17,732 nt of DNA from an uncultured Variovorax sp. (GCA_946478645.1 CAMLCW010000063.1:1-17732), one strand, 5' to 3'; numbered from the stretch's first letter, positions 1-7,654 are shown. The notes: generated from the letters alone by a model not told the origin. Program-made: numbers and translations.

Positions 1-47
1 GACCACCGAGATCTACACTCTTTCCCTACACGACGCTCTTCCGATCT
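1..47 (+). other. Illumina P5/TruSeq adapter sequence left on the contig end (not genomic)
   Basis: These bases match the 3' part of the Illumina universal (P5) adapter, ending in the well-known CGCTCTTCCGATCT read-primer end at base 47. Genomic sequence starts at about base 48. The adapter happens to stay open in the frame of the sulfatase gene, so automatic gene callers may add about 16 spurious residues. The reverse strand of the adapter encodes the artefact tail GRASCRERV, which is seen in many database proteins. Confidence 0.98.
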
Positions 48-1287
48 GGACCGGGCGGGCATCGAGGTCGAGTCGGAGCGCGGTGCACTGCTGCGCGAAG
101 GTGGCTTTGCGCCGATCGAGCGATTCGACGGCCACAGCCCGCCGGATGGGCGCAGTGGCTACGCGGACTTTCTGCGCTCTGCCGGTTACCAGGGAAAGGA
201 TCCCTGGAGCGACTACGCCATCTCCGTCACGACCGAGGATGGACAGTCGCGCTCGGGGTGGTTCATGCGCAATGCCCACCTGCCGGCGCGGGTGCGCGAA
301 GAGCATTCCGAGACCGCCTACCTGACCGACCTGGCCGTGGATTTCATCCAGGGCAGCGCCCGGCAGCCATGGTGCCTGCACCTGTCCTACGTCAAGCCGC
401 ACTGGCCCTATGTAGCGCCGGCGCCCTACCACGCGATGTTCAGGGACGCGCCACAGCGCCCCATCGTCAAGGCAGAGCACGAGCGTACGCAGGCACACCC
501 CGTGGTGCGCGCATTCCAGCAGCATGAGGAAAGCCGAAGCTTCTCCGACGACGCCATTGCCGGCCACGTCAAGCCGACCTACATGGGCCTGGTGGCGCAG
601 CTCGACGCCCAGCTGGGCCGGGTCTTCGAGGCGCTGGAAGCCAGTGGCCAATCCAGCAACACCATGGTCGTTCTGTGCGCGGACCATGGTGACATGCTGG
701 GAGACCACTGGCTCGGCGAAAAGGAACTGTTCTACGAAGCGGCACTGCGCGTGCCGCTCATCGTTGTCGATCCGCGGCCAGGCGCTGATGCCACGCGCGC
801 AAAGGTGCTGGCGCAACTGGTGGAGGCCATCGACGTTCTGCCCACGATCCTCGACGGCTTCGGCGTGGATCCTGCCACCTATCAACACTGTGTCGAAGGA
901 CGGTCGCTCGTGCCGCTGCTGGAAGGACGCAGCATCGCTTGGCGCGACGCCGTGTTCTCCGAGGCGGACTATGCCTACCGGGCGGCGCGCTGGACACTTG
1001 GCCGTGCGCCGGGCGAGTGCCGAGGCACCATGGTCAGAACGCAGCGCTGGAAATACGTGGACTGGGAGGGATTCCGCCCTCAGTTGTTCGACCTGGTCAA
1101 CGATCCGGACGAATTGCACGACCTGGGCGCAGATCCGCCCCCGGAGGTCGAGCGCGAAATGCGCGAACGCCTTCTGCGATGGAGCTTGCGACGAAAGAAT
1201 CGAATCACGACGACCGACATCGACGTCGAGCAGCGGACCGAGGCGGTCAAGCGTCACGGCATCCATATCGGCGTGTGGTCGGAATGA
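48..1287 (+). CDS. Sulfatase / phosphonate monoester hydrolase family protein, 5'-truncated
   Basis: Alkaline-phosphatase-superfamily hydrolase acting on sulfate or phosphonate/phosphate esters; the substrate cannot be read from the sequence. About 412 C-terminal residues are present. The frame is open back into the adapter, so the N-terminal part with the nucleophile (formylglycine Cys/Ser in C/S-x-P-x-R) and the first metal ligands lies off the contig. Visible hallmarks are KPHWPY near base 390, the metal-binding block ADHGDMLGDHW with a following K (bases about 678-725), YEAALRVPLIV (about 733-768), and the typical C-terminal FDLVNDPDELHDLG (about 1090-1131). The first in-frame ATG (265) is internal to the conserved region and is not a credible start. 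The stop overlaps the next gene's start as ATGA (1284-1287), so the two genes are probably translated together. The superfamily is secure; sulfatase versus phosphonate hydrolase is undecided. Confidence 0.9.
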
Positions 1288-1994
1288 CGCAAGCGCATGT
1301 CACTTCCGCCTGCGATGGCGTCGTCACCATCGCGACATCACCCACAGCCCCCCGGATCGCCTTGATCCACGCACTCTCGCACTCGATCATTCCGATCAAT
1401 GAAGCGTTCGAACGGATGTGGCCTGACGCGACCCGGATGAACCTGCTGGACGACTCCCTGTCGGCGGACCTTGCTCGCCGAGGAGCGTTGGACGAGGCCA
1501 TCACCCATCGCTTTCTCGATCTATCGGACTATGCGAGAGGCACGGGTGCCGACGCGATCCTCTTCACCTGTTCCGCCTTCGGCCCATGCATCGAGCGGGT
1601 CGCGATGCGTCACCACACCATCCCGGTTCTCAAGCCCAATGAAGCCATGGTGGCGCGGGCCTGCGCGCTCGGAAGCCGCATCGGACTGATCGCGACCTTC
1701 GAGCCGACGCTGCGCAGCATGCCGGCGGAATTTCCAAAGGAAAAGCAGTTGGTGCTCGAATGTGTTCCCGAAGGACTCGCGGCGCTCAATGCAGGAGACC
1801 CTGCTGCCCACGACATGGCGGTGCTTCGGGCTGCGCAAAGGTTGACGGCCCAGAACTGCGACGTCATCGCATTGACTCAGTTCAGCATGGCGCGTGCCGC
1901 CCTGTTGCTTCGTAGGGAGGTCGATGTGGACGTGCTGACAACCGTTGAAAGTGCGGTTACAGCGTTGCGCAAGCGTCTCATTGTCAGTCATTGA
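1284..1994 (+). CDS. Asp/Glu racemase-family protein (Asp/Glu/hydantoin racemase superfamily)
   Basis: 236 residues, a usual size for the family, whose members act on amino or related carboxylic acids by cysteine acid/base chemistry (racemases, hydantoin racemases, arylmalonate-decarboxylase relatives). The N-terminus RIALIHALSHSIIPINEAF (residues 24-42) is the typical first strand plus helix. FTCSAFGP (94-101) carries the candidate catalytic Cys96. The second catalytic segment reads ALTQFSMA (196-203), with Gln199 where the two-cysteine racemases carry the second Cys; Cys192 lies slightly upstream. True racemase activity is therefore uncertain, and a lyase/decarboxylase-like or other reaction is possible. 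The start was chosen for the ATGA overlap with the sulfatase stop and because the conserved N-terminus begins shortly after. No other start fits better. Cytoplasmic, with no signal peptide. Confidence 0.85.
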   Translation: MTQAHVTSACDGVVTIATSPTAPRIALIHALSHSIIPINEAFERMWPDATRMNLLDDSLSADLARRGALDEAITHRFLDLSDYARGTGADAILFTCSAFGPCIERVAMRHHTIPVLKPNEAMVARACALGSRIGLIATFEPTLRSMPAEFPKEKQLVLECVPEGLAALNAGDPAAHDMAVLRAAQRLTAQNCDVIALTQFSMARAALLLRREVDVDVLTTVESAVTALRKRLIVSH

Positions 1995-2036
1995 GGCAGG
2001 CGCATTCCTGGCGACCGAATGGTTGAGCGCGCCGGC

Positions 2037-2690
2037 CTACACCCTGCACTCCGGCGCCACCCGGTCCAGCGTCATCGCCAGCCGCTGCGCGAGCCTCGTG
2101 CTGTAGGCCTGCGCCGGGTGGACGTCGTCGATCATCTGCGTGGCGTCGAAGGGAACGGAACCCCAGTCGGCGAACACCGCCCCCTCTTCGAGGGCCACCT
2201 GGCGCGCGATGGCGTCGAAGCGGCCACGCGGTTCCGCCAGGTCCCCGCGCACTTGCGAAAGGCCGGTGATCACGAGCGTCCTGCGTTGCGCCTTGACGTG
2301 CCTTGCCATGGCACGCAGCGCCGGCTCGTAGGCGTGGTTCTGACCGGCGTCGTTGACGCCGTACTGCAGCACCACCACGCGCGTCGGCATCGGCTGCCGC
2401 ACGAAGGTCGGCATGCGTGCATGGGCCGAATCACCCACCACCGAATGGTCGACCACCTTCCAGGCGGGGCGGATCCGGCGCATGGCCGCCGCGGGCGGGT
2501 CGGGAAGACGGTTGCCCAGATTGGCACCGAAGCCGCCGTACAGGATCGAGTCGCCGTAGAAGCCGACGCTGCAGTCGCGCTGCGCCTGCTGAGTCGGACG
2601 GGTCTCGGCGGCGTTGCCTGACGCGGCGAAGACAACGAACGCCATTGCAGCCAGCACGCGCGCGAATGCCGGTGGGGTGGGGTGCTGCAT
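2037..2690 (-). CDS. Secreted SGNH/GDSL-family hydrolase (esterase/lipase-like)
   Basis: 217 residues. A signal peptide covers about residues 1-28 (hydrophobic VLAAMAFVVFAASG, then NAAE), so the product is periplasmic or exported. SGNH blocks appear in order: FYGDSIL with nucleophile Ser48 (block I), a Gly in VVGDSA (block II, about residue 86), YGVND with Asn113 (block III), and DDVHP with the Asp188/His191 dyad (block V). The substrate is unknown; the family includes esterases, acyl-CoA thioesterases and carbohydrate acetyl-esterases. On the minus strand GGGAG lies 9 bases upstream of the ATG as a ribosome-binding site. It is the last gene of the minus-strand unit with the FAD oxidoreductase (58-bp gap) and the Bug protein, although the gap holds an imperfect hairpin. 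It converges on the racemase gene with 42 bp between stops and no clear terminator. Confidence 0.9.
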   Translation of the reverse strand: MQHPTPPAFARVLAAMAFVVFAASGNAAETRPTQQAQRDCSVGFYGDSILYGGFGANLGNRLPDPPAAAMRRIRPAWKVVDHSVVGDSAHARMPTFVRQPMPTRVVVLQYGVNDAGQNHAYEPALRAMARHVKAQRRTLVITGLSQVRGDLAEPRGRFDAIARQVALEEGAVFADWGSVPFDATQMIDDVHPAQAYSTRLAQRLAMTLDRVAPECRV

Positions 2691-2706
2691 CGCGCCATTC
2701 TCCCGC

Positions 2707-2730
2707 GTACGGCGCGGGCGTGCGGCGTAC
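2707..2730 (-). other. Imperfect inverted repeat between the FAD oxidoreductase and SGNH hydrolase genes
   Basis: On the + strand, arms 2707-2715 (GTACGGCGC) and 2722-2730 (GCGGCGTAC) pair at 8 of 9 positions around a 6-base loop, with one G-G mismatch. No T-run follows on the minus strand, so this is a weak attenuator, RNA-processing or stability candidate rather than a clear terminator. Palindromes of this length also arise by chance in DNA this GC-rich. Confidence 0.3.
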
Positions 2731-2748
2731 CGACGCCGATGGCCCTCG

Positions 2749-4167
2749 CTACACCCGCGTCATCGTCGCCGACAGCGCCTGCTGCGGCAGGTACGCCCCC
2801 GCCCCGCGCAGCGTCTCCACCAGCACCCGCGTATCCAGATCGCAGGCCGGCTGCCCGGTCGCGATCGACTGTGCCGCGGCGGTGCCGACGGCCTGGCCCA
2901 TCATGTAGGCCGCCGACTGCGCGCGGATCGAGCCGTGCACCTTGGTGTCGCTCGAATGGCAGCGCCCCGCGACCCACAGGTTCTCCGAGCCGCGCGGCAC
3001 GAGGATGCTGTATGGAATGCCGACGCAGCCGCCGTGGCCGAGGTTGTCCTTGCCGTGGAAGTCCTTCATGAAGCGCTCGTACTCGGCCTTCGAGGTGTCG
3101 GTCGGATGCACGTCGGTCGGGCGGTTGTAGACGGCGATCTGGTCGGCGAACTGGCGGCGGTTGCGGAAGTCTTCGATGCCGAGCTCGAACTCGCCGACGA
3201 TGCGGCGCGAGTCGCGCACGCCCATCACGGGCGCAGTGGTAAGCAGCTCGATGTCGGCGCAGCCCGGCACGTACTTGCGATAGAAGTCGAGGTATTCCAC
3301 GGCGAGCTTGCGGCCGAACACCATGCCGTCGGAGAGGCTGCGGTTCGACAGCGGATTGAGGTTGAACACGTGCCCCGCGTTGAGCGTGGCGGTGCGCTCG
3401 CCGATCTTGTTCATGCCGGGCATGAAGCGGTCTTCCTGCGTGAAGTGGCCGTCGTCGATGGCCTGCGGCAGCAGCTCGTTCTTGGTCCGGTTCTTCACCG
3501 CGTCGATGCCGCGCCAGTCGCTGCCGTAGGCGGGGTCGTCCCAGTGCATGCCGCCGATCAACGAGCACAGCGTGCTCGGCGCGACCGAATCGGTGTCGCG
3601 CAGCACGACCTTGCATTCGACGCCCGCGAGCGCGGCAAGGGCGGCATCGCCGGTGGCATCGACGAAGGCCCTGGCCTTCACGTAGCGCAGCCCTTCGACA
3701 TTGCTGAGCACCACGCCCGCGATGCGGCGGCCGTCGAGCTCGGCGTCGACCACGCGCGTGAAGAAGCGCAGCTCCACGCCGGCCTGCAGCGCGAAGTCGT
3801 CGAGGATGCGCTTGAGCTGCTCGGGCTTGAACGGCACCCAGCGGTTGAGCTGCGCATTCAAGAACTCGGGCACCACATGCGGGCCGAAGGCCTTCTGGGC
3901 CCACATGGTCTCGAGCAGTTCCTTCATGAAGCCGCCGACCAGCATGCGCTCGCCATCGGCCACCGGGCCGAAGGACGCCACCAGCCCCGAAGTGCCCATG
4001 CCGCCCAGGCAGCCGGTCGCCTCGATCAGCAGCGTGCGCAGGCCGAGCCGCGCGCCGCACACGGCGGCGGCAGTGCCCGCGGGGCCGCCGCCGGCCACCA
4101 CCAGGTCGTATTCGACGTCGTCGACGGGAATGCGGCGTGCGAAGGAATGGGTCTTGCTGTCGTTCAT
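2749..4167 (-). CDS. FAD-dependent oxidoreductase (FAD_oxidored / PF12831-like)
   Basis: 472 residues. The N-terminal Rossmann FAD motif is YDLVVAGGGPAG (20-31, GxGxxG at 26-31), followed by LRTLLIEA with the acidic end of the second strand, then GCLGGMGTSG. This last block is typical of FAD_oxidored proteins, which are often paired with transport genes and have few characterised members. The FAD-binding C-terminal block reads LWVAGRCHSSDTKVHGSIR and ends in an AAYMMGQAVGTAAA helix. There is no export signal, so it is cytoplasmic. It most likely oxidises or reduces a small carboxylate taken up by the upstream binding protein; this is inference from context. The ATG was chosen because the dinucleotide fold begins at residue 20. 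It lies 29 bp after the stop of the binding-protein gene. The 5' flank is pyrimidine-rich with no Shine-Dalgarno, so translation may depend on coupling. Confidence 0.88.
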   Translation of the reverse strand: MNDSKTHSFARRIPVDDVEYDLVVAGGGPAGTAAAVCGARLGLRTLLIEATGCLGGMGTSGLVASFGPVADGERMLVGGFMKELLETMWAQKAFGPHVVPEFLNAQLNRWVPFKPEQLKRILDDFALQAGVELRFFTRVVDAELDGRRIAGVVLSNVEGLRYVKARAFVDATGDAALAALAGVECKVVLRDTDSVAPSTLCSLIGGMHWDDPAYGSDWRGIDAVKNRTKNELLPQAIDDGHFTQEDRFMPGMNKIGERTATLNAGHVFNLNPLSNRSLSDGMVFGRKLAVEYLDFYRKYVPGCADIELLTTAPVMGVRDSRRIVGEFELGIEDFRNRRQFADQIAVYNRPTDVHPTDTSKAEYERFMKDFHGKDNLGHGGCVGIPYSILVPRGSENLWVAGRCHSSDTKVHGSIRAQSAAYMMGQAVGTAAAQSIATGQPACDLDTRVLVETLRGAGAYLPQQALSATMTRV

Positions 4168-4196
4168 GGAGAGAAAAAAGAGAGGAGTGGGAGCAG

Positions 4197-5195
4197 TCAG
4201 TTGGCAGGCGCGCCGAGCGGCCTGGTGATCGAGACAAAGCGCCGGATCTCGTCCTGGATGAAGGCCTTGAATTCGTCGGGCCCCTGGGGCGCGATGTCGA
4301 TGCCCATCTCTGCCAAGGCCTTCGCGATGTCGGGCATTGCGAGCACCGCGACGATGTCGTCGGCAAGCCGTTCGGCGATGGTGCGCGGCACGCCGGCCGG
4401 CGCGGCGAAGCCGGCCCAGTTGACGGCCTCGAAACCCGGCAGCGTCTCGGCGATGGTCGGCCAGTCGGGGTAGAGCGGGCTGCGTTTCGCGCTGGTCACG
4501 CCGAGCACCTTGAGCTGGCCGGCCTTGATGAAGGTCTCGGCGGAGCTCGCAACCGAGAAGCCCATCGGTATCTGCTTGCCGATGATCTCGGTGTACATCT
4601 TGGCGGCGCCGTTGTAGGGCACGTGCTGCAGCTGGATGCCGGCCATGTGGTTGAGCATCTCGCCCGCGAGCTGCGCCGAGGTGCCGATGCCGTTGGAGCC
4701 GAAGGAGATGCCGTTCGGCGGCCCCTTCTTCGCGAGCGCGACCAGCTCGCGGATGTTGCTGGCCGGAAAGTCCGCCGCGGCAACCAGCGCCACCGTGTAG
4801 TAGCCGATGCGCGCGATCGGCTGCAGGTCGCGCACGCTGTCGTAGGGCAGGTCCTTGCGCTGCACCGCGTTGATGCTGAGCGAACTGCCGAGCAGGCCCA
4901 GGGTGTGGCCGTCGGGCGCGGCGCGCACGGTCGCCTGGGTGCCGATCACCACGCCGCCGCCGGGCTTGTTCTCGACCAGCACCGACTGCTTCCAGCGCGA
5001 CTCGAGCTTCTCGGCGAGCAGGCGGGCCAGCCGGTCGGCGGCGCCGCCGGGCGGCTGCGGCAGGTAGATGCGCACCGGCTTGCCCGGAAAGCCCTGCGGC
5101 TGCGCATGCAAGGTGGGTGCGAGCGCGAGCATCGCTGCGGCCTGCAGCAGCTGGCGGCGTGTCGCGCCGCGGAGGGGGGTCGTCGTCCTGTCCAT
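4197..5195 (-). CDS. Tripartite tricarboxylate transporter-type periplasmic binding protein (Bug/TctC family)
   Basis: 332 residues, a normal length for the Bug family, whose members bind carboxylates and related solutes in the periplasm for TctAB permeases. The N-terminus has a twin-arginine-like signal: TRRQLLQAAAMLALAPTLHA, cleaved after LHA (about residue 31). The mature start, FPGKPVRIYLPQPPGGAADRLAR, carries the canonical Bug pattern of a Pro-Gly-Gly loop followed by D and R. Further family segments are VENKPGGGVVIGTQA, FGSNGIGTSAQLAGE, HVPYNGAA and FAAPAGVPRTIAERL. The start at 5195 fits a GGAG ribosome-binding site 9 bases upstream; an in-frame ATG at 5258 would add 21 residues before the signal and is rejected. 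No TctA/TctB permease genes are nearby, so this is an orphan binding protein. It is divergent from lysR, which probably controls it. Confidence 0.93.
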   Translation of the reverse strand: MDRTTTPLRGATRRQLLQAAAMLALAPTLHAQPQGFPGKPVRIYLPQPPGGAADRLARLLAEKLESRWKQSVLVENKPGGGVVIGTQATVRAAPDGHTLGLLGSSLSINAVQRKDLPYDSVRDLQPIARIGYYTVALVAAADFPASNIRELVALAKKGPPNGISFGSNGIGTSAQLAGEMLNHMAGIQLQHVPYNGAAKMYTEIIGKQIPMGFSVASSAETFIKAGQLKVLGVTSAKRSPLYPDWPTIAETLPGFEAVNWAGFAAPAGVPRTIAERLADDIVAVLAMPDIAKALAEMGIDIAPQGPDEFKAFIQDEIRRFVSITRPLGAPAN

Positions 5196-5280
5196 CTGTC
5201 TGTCTCCGGCTTGTTCTTCGAGCCCGTTGATTGTTCTGCCGCGCCCGGCGCGCCACAAATGAAAAGACGTGTCCAGGCCT

Positions 5281-5293
5281 TAACCTTCGGTTA
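5281..5293. promoter_or_regulatory. Candidate LysR-type operator (perfect T-N11-A dyad)
   Basis: The 13-mer TAACCTTCGGTTA is a perfect inverted repeat (TAACC / GGTTA around TTC) and has exactly the T-N11-A form of LysR-type binding sites. It lies in the 120-bp region (5196-5315) shared by the divergent lysR and bug genes: 22 bp before the lysR start and 85 bp before the bug start. That is where an autoregulating LTTR that also activates the divergent unit would bind. Binding by this regulator is inferred, not shown. Confidence 0.65.
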
Positions 5294-5315
5294 TGTACTT
5301 CAACGAGCCACTGCA

Positions 5316-6236
5316 ATGAACCTGCGCCACATGGAAGTCTTTCGGGCCGTGATGCTGACGGGCAGCGTCAATGGCGCGGCCGAGTTGCTGCACGTGTCGC
5401 AGCCCGCGGTGAGCAAGCTGCTCGCGCATGCGGCGCGGCAGTCGGGCCTCACGCTGTTCGAGCGCGTCAAGGGCCGGCTCGTGCCGACGCCCGAGGCACA
5501 GCAGCTCTACGAGGAGATCGAAAGCCTCTGGCGCGGCGTGGAACGCGTGCGCGACGTGTCGCGCGCACTCGCCGAGCCCGAGACGGGCACGCTGCGGCTC
5601 GCGGTGTCGGCCAGCCTTGCCTCGTGGCTCGCACCGCGCGCGGTGGCGCTGCTGTACGAGCGCTTCCCGCGCATCAGGAGCCGCATCGAGGTGCTGGTCT
5701 CGCCGATCATGGTCGACGCGCTGCTCGACCATTCGGCCGACCTCGCGATCGGGCTGCTGCCCAATGACCATCCGAACCTGGTGACGGTCAAGAGCTACCA
5801 ATGCGGCCTGGCCTGCGCGATGCGCAGCGACCATCCGCTCGCGGCCAAGGCGGTGGTCACGCCGGCCGACCTGCGCGGTCATCGCGTGATCACGTCGCCG
5901 GCCGGCACGCCCTACGGCCAGAGCCTGCTCCGGGCTTATGGCAAGTCCGCGCCGCAGCTGCGGCTCGACATCGAGGTGCGCTCCGCCACCACGGCCTGCT
6001 GGTTCGCCCAGGCTGGCGCCGGCATCGCGGTGGTCGACCGCACCGCCGTGGCAGGCGGCTCGTTCAGCGGGCTCGTGGTGCGCCCGTTCAAGAGCAGCGA
6101 AAAGCTCGAGGTGCGCATCATCCGCAATCGCTACCGGCCGATGTCCGTGGTGCAGACGGCGTTCTGCGCCGCGTTCGAGCGCGTGTGGAGCGAGGCGTTC
6201 AGGCCGCAGCCGAGCTCCCCAGCGTCCGCACGTTAA
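5316..6236 (+). CDS. LysR-family transcriptional regulator
   Basis: 306 residues, the standard LTTR length. The winged helix-turn-helix sits at about residues 2-60: LRHMEVFRAVMLTGSVNGAA, then LLHVSQPAVSKLLA (recognition helix) and LTLFERVKGRLVPTPEA. The substrate-binding domain runs from about residue 90 to 295, with family features such as DLAIGLLP, the Arg/Asp/His-Pro segment MRSDHPLA, DLRGHRVI and AGAGIAVVDR. The ATG is chosen because LRHMEVF begins the domain; no strong Shine-Dalgarno precedes it. It is divergent from the binding-protein/oxidoreductase/hydrolase unit with a T-N11-A dyad between, so it most likely controls that unit in response to the transported ligand. Its TAA overlaps the stop of the convergent neighbour within TTAA (6233-6236). 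Confidence 0.95.
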   Translation: MNLRHMEVFRAVMLTGSVNGAAELLHVSQPAVSKLLAHAARQSGLTLFERVKGRLVPTPEAQQLYEEIESLWRGVERVRDVSRALAEPETGTLRLAVSASLASWLAPRAVALLYERFPRIRSRIEVLVSPIMVDALLDHSADLAIGLLPNDHPNLVTVKSYQCGLACAMRSDHPLAAKAVVTPADLRGHRVITSPAGTPYGQSLLRAYGKSAPQLRLDIEVRSATTACWFAQAGAGIAVVDRTAVAGGSFSGLVVRPFKSSEKLEVRIIRNRYRPMSVVQTAFCAAFERVWSEAFRPQPSSPASAR

Positions 6237-7654
6237 TCCGGCCGCAGGACGTCGGCCGCGGCGGCCAGCAGGTCGTCGGGATGCAGCATCGCCTCGCGCG
6301 CCAGCCGCGCGGTTTCGTCCTGGTGGAGCGTGGCGCGCAGGCGCGGCGTGGTGGCGAGCGCGCGCCATACCGGTGCGAGCGATGCGTGCGGCGGCGCCGG
6401 CTCGCCGTGAGCGACGCGCTGCGCGAATGCGATGCTCGCGGGCTCGGCCAGCAGCACGGCCTTGCTCGCCGCGCTCAGCAGCGCCTGCGGCTGCGATTCG
6501 GTCGGTGCGGGGCAGCAGTAGATGACTTGCGGCGGCAGGAGATGGCCGTGCGGACGAAGACGACGCAGCGAGGCGCCGAGGATCTGCGTCGCCCCGTCGT
6601 CCGACGCGAAGGTGTAGGTGGTGCCGGCGTCCGCCTCTGCGAGCCGCTGCAGACCACGCAGGAAGCGCGGGAGGTCGGCGCTGACGGCCGCTGGCGAAGC
6701 CTTGATCTCGGCCAGCAGGACGAGCTCGGTGGCGCCTTGTGCATCGGCGCTGCTGCGCACGATCGCCGCATCCCATTCCTCCTTGGCCTTGCTCGCGGTG
6801 CCCGGAAAGCCGCCCGGCGTGCGAAGGCTGCGCACCACGTGGAAGCTGCCGCGGTCGGCAGCGGCGGCGGCGCGGCGGTTCATCAGGTCGACCACAGCGC
6901 GCAACGCCTGCGCGCCGGCCTGCTCGGCCAGCTCGCCTTCGCGCGCCGAGGCGCGGCCCCGGGCCGCGGCCGCATCGCTGCCGGCCAACGGGCCCTGCCG
7001 CGCGCCAAGTGCACGGTAGCGCTGCACGGCGTCGAGGTGCAGCAGTTCGTCCCCGCGCACCAGCCGCTGCAGCGCGGCTTGCGCGGGCTGGAGCCCATCG
7101 GGCGCGGGCAGTGCGGCCAAGGCCTGTGTCAGCCGCGCCCACTCGCCGGCCGCGGCCAGGGCGTGCAGCTGCGCCAGCGCATCGCGTGCGGCGCCGGCCG
7201 GCATGCGCTGCAGCTTGCCCGGATGGGCGACCGCATCGATGGCGCTTCGCACCGCGCGCAGGTCGGCCGCACGCTGCCTCGACAGCCGCGCGTGGTCGCG
7301 CACGTCGCGGTCCTGCGCCTGCAGCACCGCAGCCTGAAAGGCCGGATCGCCGCCCTCGGCTGCCAGTGCCTGCGCGATGAGCCGGGCCAGCGACTGCGTG
7401 AAGAGCGCCTCGGCATCGGCGGGCAGCGGCAACTGGCGTTCGCTCGCGCCGCGCGCGGCCGCGATCGCAAAGGCCAGCGCCGCTGCCGGGCCGGCCGCCG
7501 CGGCGGCGTCGGCATCGGCCGGCAGCGGTGGCAGGCGGAAGCGGCGCGGCGCCGCGGCGAGCGCGGCCAGCAGAAGGGTGTCGGGCGGCGGCTGCAAGGT
7601 GGTTCCAGGCGGGTTGGCGATCCGGGAAGAAAAATATGCCGGAAACCGGAGCAT
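6233..7654 (-). CDS. Uncharacterised Ala-rich protein with a possible PD-(D/E)XK nuclease-like core
   Basis: 473 residues from the ATG; family not recognised. Residues 27-260 are Ala/Leu/Arg-rich and mainly helical in character. The C-terminal part holds KEEWDAAIVRSS (291-302), ELVLLAEIKASP (310-321) and a following helix DLPRFLRGLQRLAEA (327-341). D295 plus E316-x-K318, each set in a hydrophobic beta-strand-like context, resemble the active site of PD-(D/E)XK nucleases. No export signal is seen. The first ATG has no ribosome-binding site; a TTG at 7597 just before QPPPDTLLLAAL is an alternative start that would drop 19 residues. The open frame continues upstream to 8155, but that part is antisense to the DksA-like gene and is not coding. 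The codon pattern and open frame support a real gene; the nuclease function is only a hypothesis. Confidence 0.75.
   Translation of the reverse strand: MLRFPAYFSSRIANPPGTTLQPPPDTLLLAALAAAPRRFRLPPLPADADAAAAAGPAAALAFAIAAARGASERQLPLPADAEALFTQSLARLIAQALAAEGGDPAFQAAVLQAQDRDVRDHARLSRQRAADLRAVRSAIDAVAHPGKLQRMPAGAARDALAQLHALAAAGEWARLTQALAALPAPDGLQPAQAALQRLVRGDELLHLDAVQRYRALGARQGPLAGSDAAAARGRASAREGELAEQAGAQALRAVVDLMNRRAAAAADRGSFHVVRSLRTPGGFPGTASKAKEEWDAAIVRSSADAQGATELVLLAEIKASPAAVSADLPRFLRGLQRLAEADAGTTYTFASDDGATQILGASLRRLRPHGHLLPPQVIYCCPAPTESQPQALLSAASKAVLLAEPASIAFAQRVAHGEPAPPHASLAPVWRALATTPRLRATLHQDETARLAREAMLHPDDLLAAAADVLRPD

Noticed and set aside
265..267. ATG at 265 as the true start of the sulfatase
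   Set aside because: The frame upstream is open to base 48 and reads as ordinary protein; the catalytic N-terminal half would be missing, so the gene is truncated by the contig end.
13..1266. 417-residue minus-strand reading frame opposite the sulfatase and racemase genes
   Set aside because: Antisense shadow: it ends in the adapter-derived GRASCRERV artefact and opposes two clearly conserved proteins.
1995..2036. Terminator between the convergent racemase and SGNH hydrolase genes
   Set aside because: No stem of useful length and no T-run in the 42-bp gap.
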